Assembly: GCA_017461285.1 (NCBI GenBank)
Contig: JAFTYS010000117.1
Location: forward strand, 1-15,843
DNA: 15,843 nucleotides
Direction: 5' to 3'
DNA from: Bacteroidales bacterium
GTDB taxonomy: Bacteria; Bacteroidota; Bacteroidia; Bacteroidales; UBA932
Made by a program: the position numbers and the translations under genes. How positions within the stretch are numbered: the stretch's first letter is position 1; each line of letters opens with the position of its first letter. This document shows, in pieces, positions 6,045 to 14,855 of this stretch. The notes beneath the pieces were generated by a model. That model was not told where the DNA came from. It ran no database searches and saw only the letters and a list, made by a program, of their open reading frames with translations.

Positions 6045-9044
6045 ATGCAAAGTAAAGGTGCAATCAGATTTGTGGCGATTCTGCTTATGCTCGCATCGCT
6101 CTGGCAGCTCTCCTTCACTCTCGTGACCAACAGGCAGGAGAAGAAGGCCGAGAAGTTTGCTGAGGCAAAGGCAGAGGCTGCAATGCAGACAGCCGCTTTC
6201 GGCAAGGTAGCCGAAGGCGACAAAGCCTTCTACCTCGATTCAATCAGAAAGGACGAGAACAGAAGGTACATCGATTCTATCTCATCAGAGAAGATCTATT
6301 TCGGATACACTTACAAGGACGTAAAGGCAAAGGCCATCAACCTTGGTCTCGACCTTAAGGGCGGTATGAACGTGATGCTTCAGGTGCAGCTCAAGGACCT
6401 CGTGAAGGCTCTTGCAGGCGGCAATGAGGCTCCTGAATTCACACAGGCTCTCGCACTCGCAGAGGAGCGCAGCGTGAACTCACGTCAGGATTTCATCACC
6501 CTTTTCGCTGAGGCTTGGGAGGAGACTTCAAACGGAATGCCTCTCGCACAGATCTTCGGTACATACGAAATGAGAGACAAGATCGGTCCTGAGTCTACAG
6601 ACGCAGAGGTTATCGAGGTCATCAGGGGCGAGTCAGAGAGCGCAATCTCAAACTCATTCAATGTCCTCAGAAACCGTATCGACCGTTTCGGTGTGACACA
6701 GCCGAACATCCAGAAGCTCGGAAGCAGCGGACGTATCCTTGTCGAGCTCCCTGGCGTAAAGGAGCCTGAGCGTGTAAGAAAGCTCCTCCAGGGAACAGCA
6801 TCACTCGAATTCTGGGCAACATATGACAACGCAGAAGTTGAGGCTTACCTCGCTGAAGCTAACGCAACTCTCGCGACCCTCCTCGCTGACACTGACGAAG
6901 CTGTCGAGGAAGCAAAGGAGGCAGAGGGCGACGACCTTCTCGCTGAGGAGCTCCAGCAGGCAGAGAACGATGCTGCAGCCGAAGCTGCCTACAGAAAGCA
7001 GAACCCTCTCTTCTCTGTTCTCCAGCCTTCAGGCGCAAGAGGATATGCATGCATCGGTTATGCTCACTATGCTGATACAGCGACTGTGAACAAGTACCTT
7101 GCAATGCCGCAGGTAAAGCAGCTCTTCCCACCTGAATTCAAGCCGATGTGGACTGTAAAGGCTTCAGCAATGGATCCTAACCAGAACATCTTCGAGCTCG
7201 TAGCGATCAAGTCGACTTCACGTGACGGAAAGGCACCTCTCGACGGAGGTTCTGTAACAGACGCACGCGTATCATATGGAAATACAGGCGGAAGCCCTTC
7301 AGTTTCAATGTCAATGAACGCAGAAGGCGCTAACGTATGGGCAAGACTTACCAAGGACAACATCGGAAAGCAGGTTGCCATCGTTCTCGACGGAATGGTT
7401 TATTCATACCCTACCGTAAACACAGAGATCACAGGCGGAAGCTCTGAAATCACAGGTAACTTCACCCTCGAAGAGGCAGAAGACCTTGCAAACGTCCTCA
7501 AGTCAGGTAAGCTCCCTGCACCTGCAACAATCATCCAGGAGCAGGTGGTAGGACCATCACTCGGTGCCGAGTCAATCAATGCAGGTCTCATCTCGTTCAT
7601 CATCGCATTCGTGCTCGTGCTCCTTTATATGGTATTCTTCTACCAGGGTGCAGGTCTCGTTGCTGACGTCGCGCTTCTCTGCAACGTCGTGCTCCTCTTC
7701 GGAACACTCGTTTCATTCGGCGCAGTCCTCACACTCCCAGGTATCGCCGGTCTCGTGCTGACCCTCGGTATGGCAGTGGACGCCAACGTGATCATCTATG
7801 AGCGCGTCAAGGAAGAGCTTCGCGCAGGCAAGGGCCTTAGCAAGGCTATCGCAGACGGTTACTCGAATGCATACTCTGCTATCATCGACGGCCAGTTCAC
7901 TACATTCCTTACAGGTGTTGTTCTCTTCCTCTTCGGTTCAGGTCCTGTACAGGGATTCGCAACAACCCTCATCATCGGTATCATCACATCTGTCCTCACT
8001 TCTGTATTCATCACAAGAATCATCTTCGATGACAGAGTATCAAAGGGCAAGAACATCAGCTTCGACAACAAGTTCACAAGGAACTTCCTCCAGAACACTA
8101 AGGTTGATTTCCTCGGAAAGAAGAAGATCGCCTACATCGTTTCAGGAGCGCTTATCCTCATCTCTCTTGTTTCAATCTTCACAAAGGGCTTCACATACGG
8201 TGTTGACTTCACCGGTGGACGTACATATGTTGTAAGATTCGACCAGCCTGTGACTGCTGAGGCAGTGCGTGCTGCAGCAATGGAAGAGTTCGATGGTGCT
8301 GTAGAAGTGAAGCAGTTCGGTGGAGAGAGCCAGATGAAGGTGACTACCCAGTACCTCGTTGAGAATGAGTCATCAGAAGCTGACGCAGAGGTAGAGGCAA
8401 AGCTCTACAACGCACTCAAGGGCTTCTTCACAACAGAGGTATCATTCGCCGAATTCACATCTACCCTTGATAACCCTAACGGTATCATCAGCTCTGACAA
8501 GGTAGGTCCTACCATCGCGAACGACATCACAAGAAACGCAATCATCGCTGTGGTCATCGCTCTCTTCGTGATCTTCGCATACATCGCTGTACGATTCAAG
8601 GGATGGACATGGGGTCTTGGCGGTGTTGTAGGTCTTGCACATACAGCACTCATCGTGATCGGCTTCTTCTCGCTCTTCTCAGGAATTCTTCCGTTCAGCC
8701 TTGATATCGACCAGACATTCATCGCTGCAATCCTGACTATCATCGGTTACGCAATCAACGATACAGTGGTTATCTTCGACCGTATCCGTGAGTACAAGCA
8801 GCTCCATCCGAAGGCAGACTTCCGTCAGAACGTGAACGAGGCCCTCAACAGCACTCTCTCACGTACAATGAACACCTCCCTCACTACTCTCGTGACAATG
8901 CTCGCGATTGCAATCTTCGGTGGCGAGGTGATCAGAGGTCTCGCAGTAGCCCTCATCCTCGGTATCGTGATCGGTACTTACGCTTCTATCTTCATCGCTA
9001 CACCTATCATGTACGATGTAACTACAAAGAAGTCAAAGAAGTAA
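6045..9044 (+). CDS. secDF: SecDF fused protein-export accessory protein
   Basis: The 999-residue product fuses SecD and SecF, the usual form in Bacteroidetes. SecDF uses the proton gradient to help SecYEG pull proteins across the inner membrane. After an N-terminal membrane helix (about 7-26) comes the SecD signature LGLDLKGG (100-107) and a large periplasmic P1 region. The SecD membrane block (about 505-670) contains GMAVDANVIIYERVKEELRAG. The SecF half has GVDFTGG (719-725) and a membrane block with YAINDTVVIFDRIREYK. Residues about 262-323 are an Ala/Glu-rich insertion inside P1. Codon choice is strongly biased (Leu CTC, Ser TCA, Ala GCA) compared with the neighbours, as expected for a well-expressed gene. 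It is monocistronic and ends in a strong terminator. Confidence 0.97.
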   Translation: MQSKGAIRFVAILLMLASLWQLSFTLVTNRQEKKAEKFAEAKAEAAMQTAAFGKVAEGDKAFYLDSIRKDENRRYIDSISSEKIYFGYTYKDVKAKAINLGLDLKGGMNVMLQVQLKDLVKALAGGNEAPEFTQALALAEERSVNSRQDFITLFAEAWEETSNGMPLAQIFGTYEMRDKIGPESTDAEVIEVIRGESESAISNSFNVLRNRIDRFGVTQPNIQKLGSSGRILVELPGVKEPERVRKLLQGTASLEFWATYDNAEVEAYLAEANATLATLLADTDEAVEEAKEAEGDDLLAEELQQAENDAAAEAAYRKQNPLFSVLQPSGARGYACIGYAHYADTATVNKYLAMPQVKQLFPPEFKPMWTVKASAMDPNQNIFELVAIKSTSRDGKAPLDGGSVTDARVSYGNTGGSPSVSMSMNAEGANVWARLTKDNIGKQVAIVLDGMVYSYPTVNTEITGGSSEITGNFTLEEAEDLANVLKSGKLPAPATIIQEQVVGPSLGAESINAGLISFIIAFVLVLLYMVFFYQGAGLVADVALLCNVVLLFGTLVSFGAVLTLPGIAGLVLTLGMAVDANVIIYERVKEELRAGKGLSKAIADGYSNAYSAIIDGQFTTFLTGVVLFLFGSGPVQGFATTLIIGIITSVLTSVFITRIIFDDRVSKGKNISFDNKFTRNFLQNTKVDFLGKKKIAYIVSGALILISLVSIFTKGFTYGVDFTGGRTYVVRFDQPVTAEAVRAAAMEEFDGAVEVKQFGGESQMKVTTQYLVENESSEADAEVEAKLYNALKGFFTTEVSFAEFTSTLDNPNGIISSDKVGPTIANDITRNAIIAVVIALFVIFAYIAVRFKGWTWGLGGVVGLAHTALIVIGFFSLFSGILPFSLDIDQTFIAAILTIIGYAINDTVVIFDRIREYKQLHPKADFRQNVNEALNSTLSRTMNTSLTTLVTMLAIAIFGGEVIRGLAVALILGIVIGTYASIFIATPIMYDVTTKKSKK

Positions 9045-9062
9045 TCCTTCACAACATAACTC

Positions 9063-9097
9063 AAAAAGAGGACGGCCAGAAGGTCGTCCTCTTTTTT
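9063..9097. terminator. terminator between secDF and dnaE
   Basis: A 15-bp stem (9063-9077 with 9082-9096) with an AGAA loop is followed by a T run ending at 9097. The arms are AAAAAGAGGACGGCC and GGTCGTCCTCTTTTT. The single G-T pair (9075/9084) is a wobble only in plus-strand RNA, so it folds best as the secDF terminator. The A run also lets it serve dnaE on the other strand, whose stop is 21 bases away. Confidence 0.94.
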
Positions 9098-9117
9098 GTA
9101 TATAAAGACAGATGAAT

Positions 9118-12100
9118 CTATTTCTTCAAGACTGTATACCTGACATGGAGGTTTTCCAGTTCCTCTATGAATCCGGCATTCACCGCGACACGGAACTTCC
9201 TTGAAAGGAACTCGATGTTCCACTTGTTTTCCGGATCATACAGGAACATGCTGAGCGGAACAGAGCCCTTGTTCTTCTTGATAAGTCCTACAAGAGCATC
9301 ACGGAACTGAGGTGTAAGCATCGGAGTGGTGATGTTGATGGCGAACCCTTTTATATAGGTATCGGTAACATTTCCCAGCAGCATTATCTTCTTTACCTTC
9401 AGACCATATGGTGCGGTCTTGCCCTGCGCCCTGTCTTCAGGCTTCACATAGTATTTCTCGTCTATTTCTCCCTCGATGAACAAGGTGTTGTTCTGGACGA
9501 GATAGCTCATGTATGCCTCATGGTCCTTTCCATAGAGCTTGAGCTCATAGCTGCCGCCGAAATCCTCTATCACGGTCTTCGACCAAGGACGGCTGTTCTG
9601 GCTGTTTATATGCTCGGTCTTTGTCACGAATCCGGCCACAGATACCTTCATCTTGGTCTTCTTCATCTCACATTCAGAAACGAGCGTATTTATCTCTCCA
9701 AGCTGGCATGTGGCGAAGTTTTCAAGTTCGAACTGATATCTGTCAAGAGGATGTGAGGAAAGGTACATTCCTACCAGCTCCTTTTCGTACTGAAGCTTTT
9801 CCAGAATGTCTTCCTCTACCGTCATGGCAGGAATCTCAGGCCTCTCCGGCTTCATCTCCTCAACCTCGCCGAAAAGCGACACGCTGCTTTCCATGGTGTC
9901 CTTCCTGTAAAGCTCGCCATACCTGAGAAGGGTGTCGATGAACATGTCCCCATTCTTTCCAGGGAGCATGAACTGCTTGCGGCAGATGCCGAAACTATCG
10001 AATGCACCGGCATGGAGAAGCGATTCGAAGGCCTTCCTGTTGACTACTCCGGACATTCTTTCGACGAAGTCATATATGTCTGCAAACAAACCGTTCTCCT
10101 CTCTTTCCGCGAGGATAGCACGGACGATATTGTCTCCGAATCCCTTGATGCCGCCCATTCCGAAACGTATCTCGCCCTGCTTGTTCACCGTGAACCTGGC
10201 ATCAGACTCGTTGATATCCGGATTGAGGACCTTGATGCCATTCTTCTTGCAGTCGTCCATGATCTTCTTGATCTCATCCATATTGGAGAGGTTCTTGGTC
10301 AGGTTGGCTGCCTGGAACTCGGCTGGATAATGGGCCTTCAACCATCCGGTCTGGTAGCTTACCCATGCATAGCAGGTAGCGTGGGACTTGTTGAACGCAT
10401 AAGCCGCGAACTTCTCCCAGTCCGCCCATATCTTCTCCAGAGTCTCCTTCGGATGTCCGTTCTTCTGTCCGCCCTCGAGGAAAAGGTCCTTGAGCGAGTT
10501 CAGAAGGTCGATGATCTTCTTACCCATAGCCTTACGCAGGGTATCGGCCTGACCTCTGGTAAAGTTGGCCAGCTTGCGGGACAGAAGCATCACCTGCTCC
10601 TGGTAGACCGTGATTCCGTATGTGTCCTGAAGGATGTCCTCCATCTCCGGAAGGTCGTATAAGATAGGCTGCCGTCCCTGCTTTCGTTCAACGAAATCCG
10701 GGATATAGTCCATCGGACCCGGACGGTAAAGGGCGTTCATCGCGATAAGGTCTTCGAAACGGGTTGGCTGGAGCTTGATCAGCCATTCCTTCATGCCGGG
10801 ACTTTCGAACTGGAACACGCTCGTGGTATCTCCGCGGCTGTAAAGCTCATATGTCTCCTTATCGTCGATCGGAATCTTCTCGATGTCGAATTCCACTCCC
10901 CAGCGCTTCTTTATGTTCGCCTGGCACTCCTTGATGATGGACAGGGTCCTCAGTCCGAGGAAGTCCATCTTCAGCATGCCGACTTCCTCGATGTAATGGC
11001 CGTCATACTGGGACACCCAGACCTCTTCTCCGGTCAGCTTGTCATTCGCGATCGAGATAGGGATATATTCCGTAAGGTTTCCTCGTCCGATGATCATCGC
11101 GCAGGCATGCACTCCTGTCTGGCGTATGCATCCTTCAAGCTTGCCGGCATATTCAAGCACCTCACGAATCTGCTCCGTGCCGTTCTCCAATTCAGTCCTG
11201 AGCTCGCCGTACTTGAGGCAGTTGCCCAGCTTCGGCTTGAACTCCTTGGTCACCTTCTTGCCGTCGGCATCGGTTATCGTAGCCTCGAAAGGTCTGTCTG
11301 GAACAAGCTTGGTAAGTCTGTTGGACTCATCTATAGGAAGGCGGCTGACGCGGGCGACATCCTTGATCGCCGATTTTGCCGCCATCGTACCGTACGTGAT
11401 CACATGAGAGATATGGTCCTTTCCATACTTTTCCTCGATATACTGGAAGACGCGATATCGGCCGTCGTCGTCGAAGTCGATGTCGACATCAGGCATGTTG
11501 ATACGGTCAGGATTGAGGAATCGCTCGAACAGGAGGTCGTATTTGATAGGGTCTATGTTGGTAATCTTCAGACAGTAAGCAACCGCTGAACCGGCTGCGG
11601 AACCACGGCCAGGACCGACTGAAATGCCCTCGCTGCGCGCTGCCGCTATGAAGTCCTGGACGATGAGGAAGTAGTCCGGAAAACCCATCTTGCAGATGGT
11701 CTTGAGCTCGAACTCGATGCGTTCCACCTGCTCTTCTGTCATGTTGTCCCCATAACGCCACTGTGCTCCCTTGTATGTAAGATGGCAGAGATAGGCAACA
11801 GAACGGCAGAATTCCTCGCCTCGCTCGGTTCCGTTCTTGTCGCACCTTCCCTCATCTATGATTTCCTTATATTTTTCGAGATATGAATCTATATCCTTGA
11901 GGAAGTCTTCCGGAAGGTCGAACTTCGGAAGGATCGGTTCCTTGTCGATCTTGTAGACTTCGATCTTGTCAGCGACTTCGAGAGTGTTGGCAAGGGTCTC
12001 CGGATGCTTGTAGAAGATGTCGAGCATCTCCTCCTCGCTCTTGAGATATTCCTGCTGGGTATACCTCATCCTGTTAGGATCATCAACGAAGACATTGGTG

Positions 12101-12804
12101 GTGAGACAGATGAGCCTGTCATGCGCCGGACCGTCCTCCTTGCGTGTGAAATGCACGTCATTGGTCGCCACGACCTTGGTGCCGGTCTTTTCGGCGAGGG
12201 CGAAGATGCCCTCATTGGCCACGACCTGTCTTTCATACACTTCCTGCGACTGTCCCGGAACCTGTGTCTTATGTTCCTGGACCTCGAGGTAGTAATCGCT
12301 GCCGAAGACCCTCTTGTGCCACATCACAGCCTCTTCCGCACCCTTCATGTCTCCTGCGATTATCGCCCTCGGAATCTCTCCCGCAATACATGCAGAGCAG
12401 CATACAAGGCCTTCCGCATACTTCTCCACCACTTCATGGGATACCCTCGGCTTCTCGTAGTATTTTCCTTCGATATGACCGGTAGATACGATTTTCATCA
12501 GATTCCTGTAGCCTTCGTAGTTCTTTGCCAGAAGGATAAGATGGTAATAGCTCCTGTGGTCCTTGTCCTTGAGCTTATGGTCGTAATGCCGGGTCACATA
12601 TATCTCGCATCCTACGATCGGCTTCACCTCCGGGAACTTCTTCGCCACCTTCAGGAACTCCTTGACTCCGTACATGTTTCCATGGTCTGTGATGGCCAGG
12701 GCCGGCATGCCGAGCTCCTTTGCACGCTCAAAAAGGCTGGCTATCGAAGCCTGGCCGTCAAGGATTGAATATTGTGTATGGACATGAAGATGGACGAATG
12801 ACAT
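9118..12804 (-). CDS. dnaE: DNA polymerase III alpha subunit
   Basis: This 1228-residue protein is the replicative polymerase catalytic subunit, DnaE type. The N-terminal PHP domain has His5/His7/His9 (HLHVHTQYS) and Asp40-His41 (AITDHGN). The palm carries GPGRGSAAGSAVAYCL and PDVDIDFDDDGR, where Asp441 and Asp443 align with E. coli D401/D403. Asp614 in LKMDFLGLRTL aligns with E. coli D555. Fingers and helix-hairpin-helix regions follow (MSGVVNRKAFESLLHAGAFD), then an OB-fold (about 1045-1130, MKVSVAGFVTKTEH). Length is normal for Bacteroidetes. The frame opens upstream at a TTG (12834), but that TTG lies within the promoter -7 element, so ATG 12804 is the real start. No terminator separates it from the upstream gene, but it has its own promoter. 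Confidence 0.98.
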   Translation of the reverse strand: MSFVHLHVHTQYSILDGQASIASLFERAKELGMPALAITDHGNMYGVKEFLKVAKKFPEVKPIVGCEIYVTRHYDHKLKDKDHRSYYHLILLAKNYEGYRNLMKIVSTGHIEGKYYEKPRVSHEVVEKYAEGLVCCSACIAGEIPRAIIAGDMKGAEEAVMWHKRVFGSDYYLEVQEHKTQVPGQSQEVYERQVVANEGIFALAEKTGTKVVATNDVHFTRKEDGPAHDRLICLTTNVFVDDPNRMRYTQQEYLKSEEEMLDIFYKHPETLANTLEVADKIEVYKIDKEPILPKFDLPEDFLKDIDSYLEKYKEIIDEGRCDKNGTERGEEFCRSVAYLCHLTYKGAQWRYGDNMTEEQVERIEFELKTICKMGFPDYFLIVQDFIAAARSEGISVGPGRGSAAGSAVAYCLKITNIDPIKYDLLFERFLNPDRINMPDVDIDFDDDGRYRVFQYIEEKYGKDHISHVITYGTMAAKSAIKDVARVSRLPIDESNRLTKLVPDRPFEATITDADGKKVTKEFKPKLGNCLKYGELRTELENGTEQIREVLEYAGKLEGCIRQTGVHACAMIIGRGNLTEYIPISIANDKLTGEEVWVSQYDGHYIEEVGMLKMDFLGLRTLSIIKECQANIKKRWGVEFDIEKIPIDDKETYELYSRGDTTSVFQFESPGMKEWLIKLQPTRFEDLIAMNALYRPGPMDYIPDFVERKQGRQPILYDLPEMEDILQDTYGITVYQEQVMLLSRKLANFTRGQADTLRKAMGKKIIDLLNSLKDLFLEGGQKNGHPKETLEKIWADWEKFAAYAFNKSHATCYAWVSYQTGWLKAHYPAEFQAANLTKNLSNMDEIKKIMDDCKKNGIKVLNPDINESDARFTVNKQGEIRFGMGGIKGFGDNIVRAILAEREENGLFADIYDFVERMSGVVNRKAFESLLHAGAFDSFGICRKQFMLPGKNGDMFIDTLLRYGELYRKDTMESSVSLFGEVEEMKPERPEIPAMTVEEDILEKLQYEKELVGMYLSSHPLDRYQFELENFATCQLGEINTLVSECEMKKTKMKVSVAGFVTKTEHINSQNSRPWSKTVIEDFGGSYELKLYGKDHEAYMSYLVQNNTLFIEGEIDEKYYVKPEDRAQGKTAPYGLKVKKIMLLGNVTDTYIKGFAINITTPMLTPQFRDALVGLIKKNKGSVPLSMFLYDPENKWNIEFLSRKFRVAVNAGFIEELENLHVRYTVLKK

Positions 12805-12831
12805 ATGCTGTATCTTTTGATGTAAGGAAGA

Positions 12832-12863
12832 CAAAGATAGGCAATCTTACCCTACCAATCAAA
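12832..12863 (-). promoter_or_regulatory. promoter of dnaE
   Basis: On the minus strand TTTG (12860-12863) is followed after 20 bases by TATCTTTG (12832-12839), an ideal Bacteroidetes promoter. The predicted start near 12827 gives a leader of about 23 bases before ATG 12804. Confidence 0.8.
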
Positions 12864-12911
12864 AATAAAACAAGTCATCCGTCAAGTTTTTTCTAACTGT
12901 CTGAAAGCTAG

Positions 12912-13736
12912 CTAGAAAACGAGGACAGCGGTTATCGGATAGTGGTCTGAGACGAACTTGCGGTCCGCATATTTCTTTGTAACCGTCTGATATTCAGAGC
13001 AGGAAGAGAAACCGGTGTAATAGATGTAGTCGATTATGTCGGAACTCTTGCCCCAGTTGTTGTATGTGCCGACATTGTCAGTCTTTGCGGCCGCCTTTCG
13101 GGCATTGCTCATATTTGCCTCGACATCCTTGAGAGCTGCGTCATATGGCTTGACATTGAAGTCTCCCATCAGCACGACAGGAAGGCCTGACTTGTTTTCC
13201 TGGGCAATCTTCTCCATTATGAGATCCAGACCCTTCTTGCGCGCTTCCTTGCCAACATGGTCAAGATGGGTGTTCACGACATAGAACCTGTTTCCTGTCT
13301 CCTTGTCCTTGAAAAGAGCCCATGTTGCAGTCCTCAGACACTCGGCATCCCAGCCTTTCGAGGGCTCCTGAGGAGTCTCGGACAGCCAGAACATGCCTCC
13401 GTCAAGCATGGAAACGGCTTTCTTGTTCCAGAATATGGCGGTATACTCTCCCTTCTTCTTTCCGTCCTCACGTCCGCCTCCGTAAGACTTGTAATCCTTG
13501 AAGTTCTGCTCGAGGAAATACATCTGGTCATATGTGGCCTCCTGAACGCCGAACACATCCGGCTGCTGATCCTTTATCATCTCGCCTGTCGCCGCATATC
13601 GGTACATCCATGAATTTGTACCGTCCTTCGCATCCGACATGCGGATATTGTAGGACATGACCTTGATATCCTGTGCGCAGAGAGCAAGGGGTGCAAGCAC
13701 GAATAAGGCTATAATAATCAAAACTTTCTTCATCAT
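12912..13736 (-). CDS. exported endonuclease/exonuclease/phosphatase-fold hydrolase
   Basis: The 274-residue product begins with a signal peptide (VLIIIALFVLAPLALCAQ) and continues with a complete EEP (DNase I-like) fold. The metal and catalytic residues are present: Asn30 (VMSYNIR), Glu66 (FGVQEA), the NTHLDH motif, Asp192/Asn194 (MGDFNV) and Asp264-His265 (SDHYPI). EEP proteins cut phosphodiester or phosphoester bonds in nucleic acids, inositol phosphates or sphingomyelin, and the substrate cannot be told from this sequence. The fold plus export suggests a periplasmic or secreted hydrolase. The open frame extends to 13814, but the predicted transcription start (about 13779) lies downstream of that codon. 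I chose ATG 13736; ATG 13733 is equally possible. Confidence 0.88.
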   Translation of the reverse strand: MMKKVLIIIALFVLAPLALCAQDIKVMSYNIRMSDAKDGTNSWMYRYAATGEMIKDQQPDVFGVQEATYDQMYFLEQNFKDYKSYGGGREDGKKKGEYTAIFWNKKAVSMLDGGMFWLSETPQEPSKGWDAECLRTATWALFKDKETGNRFYVVNTHLDHVGKEARKKGLDLIMEKIAQENKSGLPVVLMGDFNVKPYDAALKDVEANMSNARKAAAKTDNVGTYNNWGKSSDIIDYIYYTGFSSCSEYQTVTKKYADRKFVSDHYPITAVLVF

Positions 13737-13778
13737 GTAACGTTTAAGATCCTTCGCTATGATCAGGATGACGATTAA

Positions 13779-13811
13779 TTTGACAAAATTAACGATTTTA
13801 TTGTATTTTTG
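13779..13811 (+). promoter_or_regulatory. promoter of the ThiL-like / DUF4923 unit
   Basis: TTTG (13779-13782) is followed after 21 bases by TATTTTTG (13804-13811), a full consensus match. Transcription should start near 13816, about 15 bases before ATG 13831. Confidence 0.8.
13784..13791 (-). promoter_or_regulatory. -7 element of the EEP-fold gene
   Basis: TAATTTTG on the minus strand matches TAnnTTTG, but no clear TTTG lies at the right distance. It sits inside the spacer of the divergent plus-strand promoter, so the two promoters overlap and may exclude each other. Confidence 0.4.
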
Positions 13812-13830
13812 CATAAATACGATTCACAAC

Positions 13831-14841
13831 ATGGCAGAAGAAACATTCTCAGACCTCGGCAGAGTCGAAGCGATAGCCAAGCTCTACGAAGGTACCCCCT
13901 ACAAACCGTTTGAAAGCAGCTGGTTCGAGACCTCCGGAAAGGCGTACGTGACCCAGCAGTCACGCACCTTTATCGAAGGCATCGACTTCGACCTTATATA
14001 TTTCCCGCTGAAACATCTCGGCTACAAATGCGTCACTGCAGTGACAGGAGAACTCTATGTAGAACTTTCGCATCCACGGACCCTCGACATCCGTCTTGGA
14101 ATCTCATCAAAGCTGGACTTCAAGCACATAAAGGAAGTATGGGAAGGCATAGTGGCTGCAGCAAAGGAACATGGATACAGCAAGGTGTCGCTTGACCTCG
14201 TCCCTTCTCCGAACGGACTTGCCGTAAGCGTTGCCGCCAACGGCGAGACTTCCCTGCTGACGGCAAAGCGCCGCCCTGCAGCAAAGAGCATGGACCTGAT
14301 CTGCGTTTCCGACAACCTCGGTGCCGCATTCATGGGATTCCAGGTCCTGGAAAGGGAGAAGAGGGCTTTCGAGAAGAGCGGAGACGCCAAGGCGCAGCCT
14401 AAGCTCGAAGACTACAAGCACCTCGTGGGCGCATACCTGAAGCCGAAGATCAATCCGCAGACAGTCTCACAGATGGAAGAGACGGAAATCATCCCGTCTT
14501 ACGGATATCTTGTCACAAGAGGCCTCGCGGACGCAGTCAAGAGGCTTGTGCGTGACAGCGGACTGGGTGCAAAGATATATGTCGACAAGCTTCCGTTCGC
14601 AGGAAAGACCTTCGAACTCGGCAAGGAAATGAACATAGACCCGATTTCCGCTGCCCTGAACGGCGGTGAAGACTACCGTCTGCTCTTTACCATCCCTATC
14701 GGAAAGCATGAGAAGTTCCGCCACGATTTCCAGACATACGACGTCATCGGACATCTGGCAAAGCCGGAAGTCGGCGCCGCTGTCGTAACTCCTGACGGAG
14801 TGGAACTCCCTATCAAGGCTCAAGGCTGGAAAAACGAATAA
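13831..14841 (+). CDS. ThiL/AIR-synthase-fold protein, probably catalytically inactive
   Basis: The 336-residue product has the overall layout of thiamine-monophosphate kinase (ThiL, usual length about 325-350). Recognisable family blocks are FIEGIDFDLIYFPLKHLGYK (about 47-66), HLVGAYLKPKI and GGEDYRLLFTIPI (278-290). The nucleotide- and metal-binding acids of ThiL are missing. The N-terminal GDD motif is absent, STDxLVEG is QQSRTFIEG, NLSDIxAM is AVTGELYVE, GGDT is LDLVPS, and SDGLxxDL is TRGLADAV (229-236). Only the GGED motif survives. I infer a pseudo-enzyme or a protein with a changed activity rather than a working kinase. The frame is intact, so it is not a pseudogene. ATG 13831 was chosen because the upstream in-frame codons lie in the promoter. 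It is co-directional with, and 14 bases from, the next gene. Confidence 0.8.
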   Translation: MAEETFSDLGRVEAIAKLYEGTPYKPFESSWFETSGKAYVTQQSRTFIEGIDFDLIYFPLKHLGYKCVTAVTGELYVELSHPRTLDIRLGISSKLDFKHIKEVWEGIVAAAKEHGYSKVSLDLVPSPNGLAVSVAANGETSLLTAKRRPAAKSMDLICVSDNLGAAFMGFQVLEREKRAFEKSGDAKAQPKLEDYKHLVGAYLKPKINPQTVSQMEETEIIPSYGYLVTRGLADAVKRLVRDSGLGAKIYVDKLPFAGKTFELGKEMNIDPISAALNGGEDYRLLFTIPIGKHEKFRHDFQTYDVIGHLAKPEVGAAVVTPDGVELPIKAQGWKNE

Positions 14842-14855
14842 AAAAACATACAAGC

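Noticed and set aside
7798..8235. 145-residue Ser-rich open frame on the plus strand
   Set aside because: It is a frame-shifted reading of the biased codons of secDF.
12004..12768. 254-residue open frame on the plus strand
   Set aside because: It is antisense to the PHP domain region of dnaE and has no recognisable motif.
12840..12911. Terminator between the EEP-fold gene and dnaE
   Set aside because: ACTTGAC and GACTTG near the T runs are direct rather than inverted repeats, and CTAGCTAG is only a short palindrome; no real hairpin with a T run is visible.
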